Made by a program: the position numbers and the translations under genes
Assembly (NCBI GenBank): GCA_016713135.1
Contig: JADJPR010000022.1
Location: 310,001 to 374,000 of the forward strand
Length of the DNA: 64,000 nt
From: Rhodanobacteraceae bacterium
GTDB lineage: Bacteria; Pseudomonadota; Gammaproteobacteria; Xanthomonadales; SZUA-5
Direction: 5' to 3'
Shown: positions 36,725 through 44,263 of the stretch, one piece after another
Position numbering within the stretch: the stretch's first letter is position 1
Layout: each line of letters starts with the position of its first letter
The notes under the pieces: model-generated
Told to the model about the DNA's origin: nothing
Databases searched by the model: none
What the model saw: the letters and a program-made list of their open reading frames with translations, nothing else

Positions 36725-36738
36725 TGAATACGTATGCA
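36725..36738. promoter_or_regulatory. LacI-type operator candidate upstream of the GH13 gene
   Basis: TGAATACGTATGCA is a 14-bp near-palindrome with a central CG and one mismatched pair, the shape of LacI/GalR-family operators. It lies 185 bp upstream of the GH13 start, in the only sizeable non-coding gap before it. No LacI-family gene is in the window. Confidence 0.4.
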
Positions 36739-36923
36739 ACCGATTGTGATGCATCCCCGCTGAGTCATAGGCTGCATCCCGCGACGACCGCCTGAATACG
36801 ACGGCAACGGGAGGGGACGATCCGGCACAGCCTGTGATCGCCCGATGCCGGCATCCACCCGGCGCGGCCGCGCACGGATGGCAAGCGCCATCCGGTCCGA
36901 GACGCTGGATTGGGGAGAATCCG

Positions 36924-39095
36924 ATGGACCTGCGCACCACGGGCGCGGCGCTGCGCGCGCCTGCCCGCAACACCCTGTGCACGCTGCTGCTCGCCGGCCT
37001 CGCGCTGGCGGGCGTGTCCCATGCCGACGCGCAGACCCTGCGCCCTGGCTACAACCGCGACGTGATCTACCAGGTTTTCGTCGACCGCTTCTTCGACGGC
37101 ACCACGAGCAACAACCCGTCGGGCGACCCGCTGTTCGACGCCAGCGGCGCCAACCTGCAGAAGTACATGGGCGGCGACTTCCAGGGGCTCGCCGCGAAAA
37201 TGAGCTACCTGTCGAACATGGGCGTCAGCGCGATCTGGGTGACCTCGCCGCTGGACAACCGCAATGTGCAGGCGCTGGCCGGCTCGCTGTCGCCCTACCA
37301 CGGCTACGAGATGCGCGACACGCTCAAGCCGCACGAGCACTTCACGCCCACCGCACGTTCCTGGCAGCCCTTCACCGATTTCGTCACCGCCGCGCACAAC
37401 GCCGGCATCAAGGTGATCGTCGACTTCGCACCGAACCACTCCAATGTCCGCGGTTCCGGCGAGGACGGCGCGCTGTACGCCAACGGCGTGCTGCAGGCCA
37501 CCTACACCTCCAATCCGTCGAACTTCTTCTTCACCGGCCCGAATATGGGCGGCTCGCAGTGGGATTCGCCCTACGAGACCCAGTACTACACGATCTACGA
37601 CCTCGCCGACCTCAACCAGACCCACCCGACGGTCGATTCGCTGCTGAAAGCTGCGGTCGCGAACCTGCAGTCGATGGGCGTCGACGGCTTCCGCATCGAC
37701 GCCACCAAGCACGTCAACTGGGGCTGGCAATACAGCCTGGCCAACCACATCCAGACCCAGCGCGAGAGCTTCGTGTTCGGCGAATGGGTGGCGGACGACG
37801 CCAACAACCCGCTGTACCGGGACCTGCTGAAGTTCAGCAACAAGAGCGGCGTGGCCGAGCTCAACTTCCCGCTGTTCACCACCATCAACAGCGTGTTCGG
37901 CCAGGGCGGTTCCTTCGTCAACCTCAACAACGTGGTCGTCCAGCAGCAGGCCGACTTCGCCTACCAGAACGATTTCGTCAACTTCGTCGACAACCACGAC
38001 CGCAAGCGCTTCCTGACCGTCGACACCAGCGCCGACGACCGCAAGCACCTGCACGCGGCCCTCGCGTACGTACTGACCGCGCGCGGCATTCCGTGCATTT
38101 ACTATGGGACCGAGCAGTACCTCGAAGGCGGTGACGATCCGGACAACCGCCGGCGCATGCCCGCCTTCAGCGAGACCACCACCGCCTTCAAGCTGATCAA
38201 GAGCCTGTCGACCCTGCGCCGCAACAACGAGGCGCTCGGCTACGGTTCGATCACCCAGCGCTGGATCAACGCCAACACCTTCATCTACGAGCGCAAGTTC
38301 TACGACTCGGTGGTGGTGGTGGCGATCAACAAGGGCGCCAGCGCGCAGAGCGTCAGCGGCCTCGTGACCTCGCTGCCGACCGGATCGTACGCGAACTACC
38401 TCTCCGGCATCATCAGCGGACCGTCGTTGACCGCCACCGGCGCGACCAGCGGCGGCTACAACACCGCGAGTTTCTCGCTGCCCGCGAACAGCATCGCCGT
38501 CTGGCAGCGCGACCCGACGGTTTCGACGCCGCAACTCGGCAACGTCACGCCGACCGCGGCGCAACCGGGCGTGCGCGTGGTGATCGCCGGCCAGGGATTC
38601 GGCGGCGCGACGGGCTCGGTCAAGTTCGGCAGCACTGCCGCCACCATCGTCAGCTGGAACGACCAGCAGGTCGTCGCCACCGTGCCCGCGGTCACTCAGG
38701 GCGTGCACGCGGTCACCGTGACCCGCTCGGGTAGCGTCACGCCCTCGAACAGCTTCAACTTCACCGCCTACCAGGGCAAGCTGATCCCGGTGACCTTCAC
38801 CGTCAACAACGCCGCGCCGACCAATCCGGGCGACAACATCTACCTGACCGGCAACACCGTCGAACTCGGCAACTGGGCGAGCACCACCGGCGGCGCCGTC
38901 GGCGCGATGCTGACCAATGCCAGCACCTACCCGAACTGGTGGCTGACCGTCAGCGTGCCGGCCGGCAAGACCCTGCAATTCAAGGCCATCCGCATCCGCG
39001 CCGATGGCAGCGTGACCTGGGAGGCCGGCGCAAACCACAGCTACACGGTGCCTGCCTCCGGCGTCGGCAACGTGAATATCAACTGGCAGTACTGA
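36924..39095 (+). CDS. Secreted GH13 alpha-amylase / CGTase-like enzyme with IPT and CBM20 domains
   Basis: A 723-residue secreted glycoside hydrolase with signal MDLRTTGAALRAPARNTLCT and following hydrophobic stretch. The (beta/alpha)8 domain shows the four GH13 regions: VDFAPNHS, GFRIDATKH (nucleophile Asp259), FGEW (acid/base Glu287) and FVDNHD (Asp359). The YDLADLNQTHPTVDSLLK segment resembles cyclodextrin glucanotransferases. A C domain, an IPT/TIG-like domain (about 530-615; PTAAQPGVRVVIAGQGFGGA) and a C-terminal CBM20 starch-binding domain (about 620-723; NIYLTGNTVELGNW) follow, the A/B/C/D/E layout of CGTases and maltogenic amylases. Which product it makes cannot be told from sequence. 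Confidence 0.92.
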   Translation: MDLRTTGAALRAPARNTLCTLLLAGLALAGVSHADAQTLRPGYNRDVIYQVFVDRFFDGTTSNNPSGDPLFDASGANLQKYMGGDFQGLAAKMSYLSNMGVSAIWVTSPLDNRNVQALAGSLSPYHGYEMRDTLKPHEHFTPTARSWQPFTDFVTAAHNAGIKVIVDFAPNHSNVRGSGEDGALYANGVLQATYTSNPSNFFFTGPNMGGSQWDSPYETQYYTIYDLADLNQTHPTVDSLLKAAVANLQSMGVDGFRIDATKHVNWGWQYSLANHIQTQRESFVFGEWVADDANNPLYRDLLKFSNKSGVAELNFPLFTTINSVFGQGGSFVNLNNVVVQQQADFAYQNDFVNFVDNHDRKRFLTVDTSADDRKHLHAALAYVLTARGIPCIYYGTEQYLEGGDDPDNRRRMPAFSETTTAFKLIKSLSTLRRNNEALGYGSITQRWINANTFIYERKFYDSVVVVAINKGASAQSVSGLVTSLPTGSYANYLSGIISGPSLTATGATSGGYNTASFSLPANSIAVWQRDPTVSTPQLGNVTPTAAQPGVRVVIAGQGFGGATGSVKFGSTAATIVSWNDQQVVATVPAVTQGVHAVTVTRSGSVTPSNSFNFTAYQGKLIPVTFTVNNAAPTNPGDNIYLTGNTVELGNWASTTGGAVGAMLTNASTYPNWWLTVSVPAGKTLQFKAIRIRADGSVTWEAGANHSYTVPASGVGNVNINWQY

Positions 39096-39105
39096 GCGTC
39101 CGGGA

Positions 39106-39166
39106 GGCGCCGGCGTCTCGCCGGCGCCACCCGAAGGCAGGCAGTCTCTCCCGTCGATGGGGAGAG
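39106..39166. terminator. Two hairpins between convergent GH13 and FG-GAP genes
   Basis: GGCGCCGGCG (39106-39115) pairs perfectly with 39119-39128 around TCT, ten bases after the GH13 stop. A second stem, CTCTCCC (39146-39152) with GGGAGAG (39160-39166), follows. Together they sit between convergent genes and could end transcription from both sides. Neither has a T-tract. Confidence 0.5.
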
Positions 39167-39206
39167 GTATTCCATTTCTCCAGGGTCCGGCCCGCCGGTG
39201 AGAAGT

Positions 39207-41183
39207 TCACTCGAAGCCGTTGCGGAACACGTCCTCGGTCTGGCCAAAGTAGAGGCTCCAGGCGCCGTTGTTGGTCCCTGGGCCGACGTCGCGGCCGGGC
39301 TCACCCACGGCGACGTCCGCTGCGGCGTCAGCGTTGAATCGTCCAGTGGCGACACTGGTGCCGAAGGCGGCATCGGTCTGGTCGCTCTCGAGCTGCAGTG
39401 TCGGCGCCGATGGCCATCCGCCCGGCTGGGACAAGTAGATCTTCACCTTGCCGGCAGTCAGCCCGGAGTTGTTGAGCGCCCTCGGCGCACCGACCACCAG
39501 TTCATCGCGGCCATCGCCATTGATGTCCTCCAGCGCAGCCACACTCCGTCCAAAGTCCTCGGCGACCTGGATTCCCAGCAAGGTCGCATCGACCACGGTG
39601 TCGATCGCACCGCTGCCGCCATGCCAGACCTGCACGGCGCCGGTCCCCGCGGCCACACTCGAATTGAGTGGCGCGCCGGAGATCACGTCGTCGATGCCAT
39701 CGCCATTGACATCCCCGAGCGCGACCGACGCCCCGCCCGCCGCCCCTGCGCGACCACCGCGCAGGATCGCGTCCGCGGTCGTGTCCAGCGCCCCGGTGCC
39801 GCCGAAGAAGACTGCCGCTGCGCCTTCGTCAATGAAGTTGCTGCCCGATTCATAGCCCGGCGCACCGACCACCACATCGGCAATTCCGTCGCCATTGACA
39901 TCTCTTCCGCCCGCCACTGACGCACCGGCATTGACCGAGAGGTCGGGGATCGCCAGCACGGCGTCGACCGTTGCGTCGAAGGCGCTGCCACCAAAGTAGA
40001 TGAAGGCGCCGCCCTGGTCCGGCCGTCCACCCGGGTTGTAGCGGGTCACGCCCACCGCCAGGTCATCGACGCCATCGTTGTTGACATCACCGACCCCGCG
40101 CACGGACGCGCCCATGTTTGCGCCACCCTGCGGACTCACGATGGTCGCGTCAGCCACCGGATTAAAGGCGCCAGAACCACCAAAATAGACAAAGGCTGCG
40201 CCCGAGTTGGTGCCCGCAGTGCCATCGAAGCTGGGAGCGCCGACTACGACATCATCGAATCCATCGTCGTTCAGATCGCCGGCCCCACCCACTCCCGCAC
40301 CAAAGAAGGCGCTCCCCTGGTTCACCGTCAAGAAGGTGGAATTGGTGTAGCTCGGGCCCAGGTAAACGAAGGCCGCGCCGTTGTCGGTAAGGCCATCGTC
40401 CCAGCGGAAGGCGCCGACCACCAGGTCGTCGATGCCGTCGTTGTTGACGTCACCGGCATTCGCCAGGCGGATGCCAAACTCTGCGCCGCTCTGCGCGCTG
40501 CTGCGGACGATGTCCGGGGTCCGCTGCAACAGCGGATCGACCGTCACCGGGTAACGCGCGCCCCGGTCGTCGACGCGGATGAGCACCTGCTGGGGCGCCT
40601 CGACGTGCATGCTCGCCGGGAGGATGCGGCCATTGGCGTCCCATACCTTCAGGTGCCGGTAGTGAAGCGCATCCTCGCCGCGGCCGAACACAATCGTGTC
40701 CGCTGCCAACAGCTGCGCCGGGCGGTCGCTCGTCAGATGGAACTCGAGGGCGCCATCGCCCGGTGGCGGCACCGACAGGTCGAAGCCGTGTTCGAGGCCG
40801 TCCGGGCGATTGACGTACCACTCGGTCAGGGCGCGGCTACGACGCTCGACGCGCTCGCCGACCGCGACCAGCACGCCCTCCGCGTTTGGCTGCAACCTTC
40901 CCGGCCGCCCGTAATGCATCAGGCTCAATCGCAGCAATGGACGCGCCTCGCGGGTGCGCTCGACCAGTTCGATCCCGTTACCGCCGAACCAGGTGCGGAA
41001 ACCCTGGGCGCGGTTGGGCGCCTGCAGTCCTTCGGGCTGCTGCGATGCATGGTATTCACGCGCAGCCATGGATGGGATCAGGTGTTCTGGCAAGCTCGCT
41101 GCGGCCGCTGGCGCAGAGCCCGGCAGGAAACCGAGGCACCACAGGCAAAGGGCGCCCCGGCGCATCAGGGATAAGGCAGTCAT
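39207..41183 (-). CDS. Secreted FG-GAP repeat protein with GFE-type C-terminal tail
   Basis: A 658-residue exported protein (signal MTALSLMRRGALCLWCLGFL with an Ala-rich cleavage region). The N-terminal third resembles the non-repeat region found before FG-GAP blades. From about residue 230 at least six FG-GAP/integrin-alpha-like repeats follow, each with a calcium-loop motif such as GDVNNDGIDDLVVG, GDLNDDGFDDVVVG and GDVNGDGIDDVISG, predicting a beta-propeller. The protein ends EDVFRNGFE, a short tail of a type I associate with secreted proteins of Lysobacterales. Function may be adhesion or surface display; this is inference. Confidence 0.87.
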   Translation of the reverse strand: MTALSLMRRGALCLWCLGFLPGSAPAAAASLPEHLIPSMAAREYHASQQPEGLQAPNRAQGFRTWFGGNGIELVERTREARPLLRLSLMHYGRPGRLQPNAEGVLVAVGERVERRSRALTEWYVNRPDGLEHGFDLSVPPPGDGALEFHLTSDRPAQLLAADTIVFGRGEDALHYRHLKVWDANGRILPASMHVEAPQQVLIRVDDRGARYPVTVDPLLQRTPDIVRSSAQSGAEFGIRLANAGDVNNDGIDDLVVGAFRWDDGLTDNGAAFVYLGPSYTNSTFLTVNQGSAFFGAGVGGAGDLNDDGFDDVVVGAPSFDGTAGTNSGAAFVYFGGSGAFNPVADATIVSPQGGANMGASVRGVGDVNNDGVDDLAVGVTRYNPGGRPDQGGAFIYFGGSAFDATVDAVLAIPDLSVNAGASVAGGRDVNGDGIADVVVGAPGYESGSNFIDEGAAAVFFGGTGALDTTADAILRGGRAGAAGGASVALGDVNGDGIDDVISGAPLNSSVAAGTGAVQVWHGGSGAIDTVVDATLLGIQVAEDFGRSVAALEDINGDGRDELVVGAPRALNNSGLTAGKVKIYLSQPGGWPSAPTLQLESDQTDAAFGTSVATGRFNADAAADVAVGEPGRDVGPGTNNGAWSLYFGQTEDVFRNGFE

Positions 41184-41298
41184 CGTTGATCTCGACGGTG
41201 GTGGGAGGCGTCGCCGACCGGCGACTGCCACAGTGTCCGATCACCGCTTCAGGCTGTCGTCCCATAGATGGGAGATGGCGGGTGCTGTGCGCGCGACG

Positions 41299-43248
41299 TC
41301 AGGCGCTGACCGTCGTCCCGATGCCAGCCACCGGCTCCAGCGGCAGATCCAGGCGAACCCGGGTACCGGAGGATGTCGACTCGATGGCGAGTTGCGCTCC
41401 GATCTCTCGGGCGCGCGCTCGCATGCTGGCGAGCCCGCGTCCCATGGGCGCGTCTGCGGCGATGCCGGCACCGTCGTCGGCCACCGTCAACTGCACCCCA
41501 CGATCCGTGCTGCGCGCCGCGATCTGCAGGCGGCGCGGACGCGCGTGCCGGCAGGCATTGCTCACCGCCTCCTGCAGGACGCGCAGCAAATGCAGGCTCA
41601 CGCGCGTGCCCAGCACGGGGTCGGCCGGGCCGAGGGCAACCTCGAACGTGAGTTCGATGCCAGCGCCCTGCAACTGCTCGCGCAGTCGGCGCTCGAAGCC
41701 CATCAGCGCATCCGAGAGCGTTGTCTCCGGCGCATCCAGGGCGTCGACCATCAAGCGCAAATCGGCGAGGCTGGCAGACACCTGCTCCTCGACGCGCCCC
41801 AGCGTCGGCTGGCCATGCCGCAACTGCATCTGCAGCCCGAGCAGGTTGCCGCCCACCCCATCGTGCATGTCGCGCACGATACGCTGGCGCTCCTCCAGTG
41901 CCGCATGCCGGGCAAGCAGTTGTTTCTCGCGCTCATGGACCACCGCGAGTTCCGCCTCGCGTTGCCCCAGCCGCTGGGCCAGCACTGCGTTCGCATTCGT
42001 GACCACCCGCCGAGCGGCGGTGGCTTCGCGCGCGAGGGCTGCGACCATGCCCAGCCCCAGCAGCAGCCCGCTCAGCGGCGCGGCATAGAAGGTCAGCGGA
42101 ATCTGGGGCATCCACGGCACGTGCAGCTTGAGGGTGGCGTCAGCACTGTCGACCAGCAATGCGGTCAGGCAAACCATCAGCATGCTGCGTTCCAGCCAGT
42201 GACGCCCGCCTTCACGACCCACAGCGATCGCCAGCAATGCGGTGCCACCGATGCAGAACACCGCAGTGACCAGCAGGCTCAGCATCGGGAAGCTGCCCAG
42301 CCAGCGGCGCGGATCGCCGAGGCCGCTGACCACCACCAGCCATGCCAGCACCATGCCGGCCTGCACCACTGCCCAGGTCCATGGCACCGCGCGGCGCAGG
42401 CCACGTGGAGCCAGGGTCTGGTGCGCAATGTAGTAGGCCGCGGCGATGGCCAGCGCGTTGGCGAGCGAGTAGTACGCAAGAATGGTGGCCTCGCGCGACA
42501 TCGCAAACGGCGGCGAGAACGCCACCGCGTAGCTGCCGAGCGCCCAAACCAGCAGCAACACAATCAGCGCGCGCACCCGTGGGCGGTCTTCCGCCGGCCA
42601 GTTGACCGCAAGGCACAGCAGCGCCGTGAACAGCAGGATTCCCACCGCCACCAGCGGCAAGTCCACGTTGAACAGCTTGCCGTAGCCAAAGGCGCGGGCC
42701 ACGGTTTCCGCTGGCCCGATCTGGAACTCGGGAAACACATGCGCATACCCCTCGCTGGCGACCAGCACGCTGACCTGGTTCTCGCCCACGCGCAGCCCGG
42801 CGGCGGGCAGCATGTAGAACACCGGTTCCCATCCGGCGCCCCCACTGAAGCTGTCGAGCGGCACATTCGGCTTGACCACCTCGTCGTTGAGGCGGATCTC
42901 CTGGATCGAGCGCCGCGCGCCGAGGTAGAGCGCCAGATCGCCGGAAACCTCGTCGACCGCAAACGGGATCTCGAAACGCACTTTCGACGGCGCGCCCTCG
43001 AGCATCGCCTTGTAGTTGGGATCCGGCTCATACGCAGCGCGCAGGCGCGGTGCGTCTGGCGCAATCTGGCCGGCATCGTCCAGGGCGATGTACTCGACGA
43101 AGGGCCGCGCTTCCATCGTCGATGGCCGTGCCGCGGTTTCGGCCGTGCCGATCGCCACCCAGAACACCAGTTGCGCCGCGAGCAAGGCCGCCAGTCCCCA
43201 CAACAGGGCGATTCCGGTCGCCGCCCCGCTCCGCCGCATGGTGCTCAC
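41299..43248 (-). CDS. 7TMR-DISM-type sensor histidine kinase (HisKA_3)
   Basis: A 649-residue membrane kinase. After an N-terminal helix comes a periplasmic sensor domain (about 35-190; LYLGARRSIQEIRLNDEVVK looks like a DISMED2-type beta-sandwich). About seven hydrophobic helices follow (about 195-400), then a coiled-coil leading to the HisKA_3 box RIVRDMHDGVGGN with phospho-acceptor His near 462, and an HATPase domain (LQEAVSNACRHARP, VADDGAGIAADAPMGRGLAS). The GTG start overlaps the response-regulator stop by four bases, so the pair is co-translated, regulator first. Confidence 0.92.
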   Translation of the reverse strand: MSTMRRSGAATGIALLWGLAALLAAQLVFWVAIGTAETAARPSTMEARPFVEYIALDDAGQIAPDAPRLRAAYEPDPNYKAMLEGAPSKVRFEIPFAVDEVSGDLALYLGARRSIQEIRLNDEVVKPNVPLDSFSGGAGWEPVFYMLPAAGLRVGENQVSVLVASEGYAHVFPEFQIGPAETVARAFGYGKLFNVDLPLVAVGILLFTALLCLAVNWPAEDRPRVRALIVLLLVWALGSYAVAFSPPFAMSREATILAYYSLANALAIAAAYYIAHQTLAPRGLRRAVPWTWAVVQAGMVLAWLVVVSGLGDPRRWLGSFPMLSLLVTAVFCIGGTALLAIAVGREGGRHWLERSMLMVCLTALLVDSADATLKLHVPWMPQIPLTFYAAPLSGLLLGLGMVAALAREATAARRVVTNANAVLAQRLGQREAELAVVHEREKQLLARHAALEERQRIVRDMHDGVGGNLLGLQMQLRHGQPTLGRVEEQVSASLADLRLMVDALDAPETTLSDALMGFERRLREQLQGAGIELTFEVALGPADPVLGTRVSLHLLRVLQEAVSNACRHARPRRLQIAARSTDRGVQLTVADDGAGIAADAPMGRGLASMRARAREIGAQLAIESTSSGTRVRLDLPLEPVAGIGTTVSA

Positions 43249-43922
43249 GGGCTACGCAATGTGATCAAGACCTCTTGCACGGCGTTGAACACCGCTTCGG
43301 AGCGCGACCCCGCCGCCAGCTTCGGGTAAAGGTTCTTGACGTGGTGCGCCACCGTCCCGCGCGAGATCCCCAAGCGCAGCGCCACCTCACGGTAAGACAG
43401 GCCACGCGCCAGAGCCTCCAGGACCTCCTGCTCGCGCGCAGTCAACGCCATCAGTCGGTGCACGCTGCGGGCCGGCGCTGCCGGACCACTGGCGCGGCTC
43501 TCGTCGGCGCGCAGGCGGCGGAGCAGGAAGCCAGCCACCGCGGGAGAGATCGGTGAGGCGCCAGCGGCCGCGTCCCGCACGGCATCCAGAAGTACCTCAG
43601 TCGATGCCGTCTTCAGCACATAGCCGTCCACACCCGCGGCGATCGCCTCCACCACGCTGGTCTCGTCCCCGAAGACTGTGAAGGCGACGATTGCAGGCGC
43701 CGGCACGCGCTCGCGCAACGCCGACACAAGGCTTGTGCCACGACCATCCGGCAGGCCGAGGTCCAGCAGCACCACATCGGCCGGCACCGTCAGGCTGGCG
43801 CGCGCCTGGCTGACACTGTTGGCGGTCCAGACCACGCTCACGCCCTCCGCCTGGCGCAGGCCATGGGCGACCGCATCGAGCACGGCCGGCTGGTCCTCGA
43901 TGATCGCAACACGCAGCGTCAT
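43245..43922 (-). CDS. LuxR/NarL-family response regulator
   Basis: A 225-residue response regulator. The receiver domain has the acidic pair EDQ near residue 9, phospho-acceptor Asp54 in DVVLLDLGLPDG, AFTVFGDET and YVLKTAS with the conserved Lys. The C-terminal GerE/LuxR helix-turn-helix reads LTAREQEVLEALARGLSYRE and VALRLGISRGTVAHHVKNLY. The ATG at 43922 is the family-like start; longer in-frame sequence upstream is not conserved. Its cognate kinase is encoded immediately downstream. A CHAT-domain protein lies 341 bp upstream on the same strand. Confidence 0.93.
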   Translation of the reverse strand: MTLRVAIIEDQPAVLDAVAHGLRQAEGVSVVWTANSVSQARASLTVPADVVLLDLGLPDGRGTSLVSALRERVPAPAIVAFTVFGDETSVVEAIAAGVDGYVLKTASTEVLLDAVRDAAAGASPISPAVAGFLLRRLRADESRASGPAAPARSVHRLMALTAREQEVLEALARGLSYREVALRLGISRGTVAHHVKNLYPKLAAGSRSEAVFNAVQEVLITLRSP

Positions 43923-44263
43923 GCCGGCCGTGCGCGGCGATCGGCAGATGCATCGGACATGCTTGCTCGCATCCCGCCCCCGCTTGATGTCAACCCGTCC
44001 TTGATACGAGCTCCGGCATCCGCGCGCATATCCCGGATGTGGGATGCCCGAACTGCCGCCACCCGGCCGGTGTGAGCATCGCACGCGCCTGCGGCTGGTC
44101 CAACCGCGGCAGGAGCTCGCAAGCCGATTGTGCTGGTTCTCTGGCCCAGGAACTGCCAACAAGAATCCGACCGACGCCGGGTGCTTCTCCAGGGCTCTGG
44201 ACCGGGGGCCTGTCGATGCTCTGCCGAAGGCCAAGCAGAAACGGGGCTTCGCGGATCTTGCCG
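43923..44263. other. 341-bp gap between the response regulator and the CHAT gene
   Basis: No convincing gene or RNA is visible. It should hold the promoter of the response-regulator/kinase pair. A short palindromic tract, CATATCCCGGATGTGGGATG around 44030-44049, contains a CATCCC/GGGATG-like symmetry of unclear meaning. Base composition is like the neighbours. Confidence 0.3.

Noticed and set aside
36765..39038. A 757-codon open frame antisense to the GH13 enzyme gene
   Set aside because: The sense strand encodes a complete enzyme with all four catalytic regions; the antisense frame is low-complexity and unrelated to any family.
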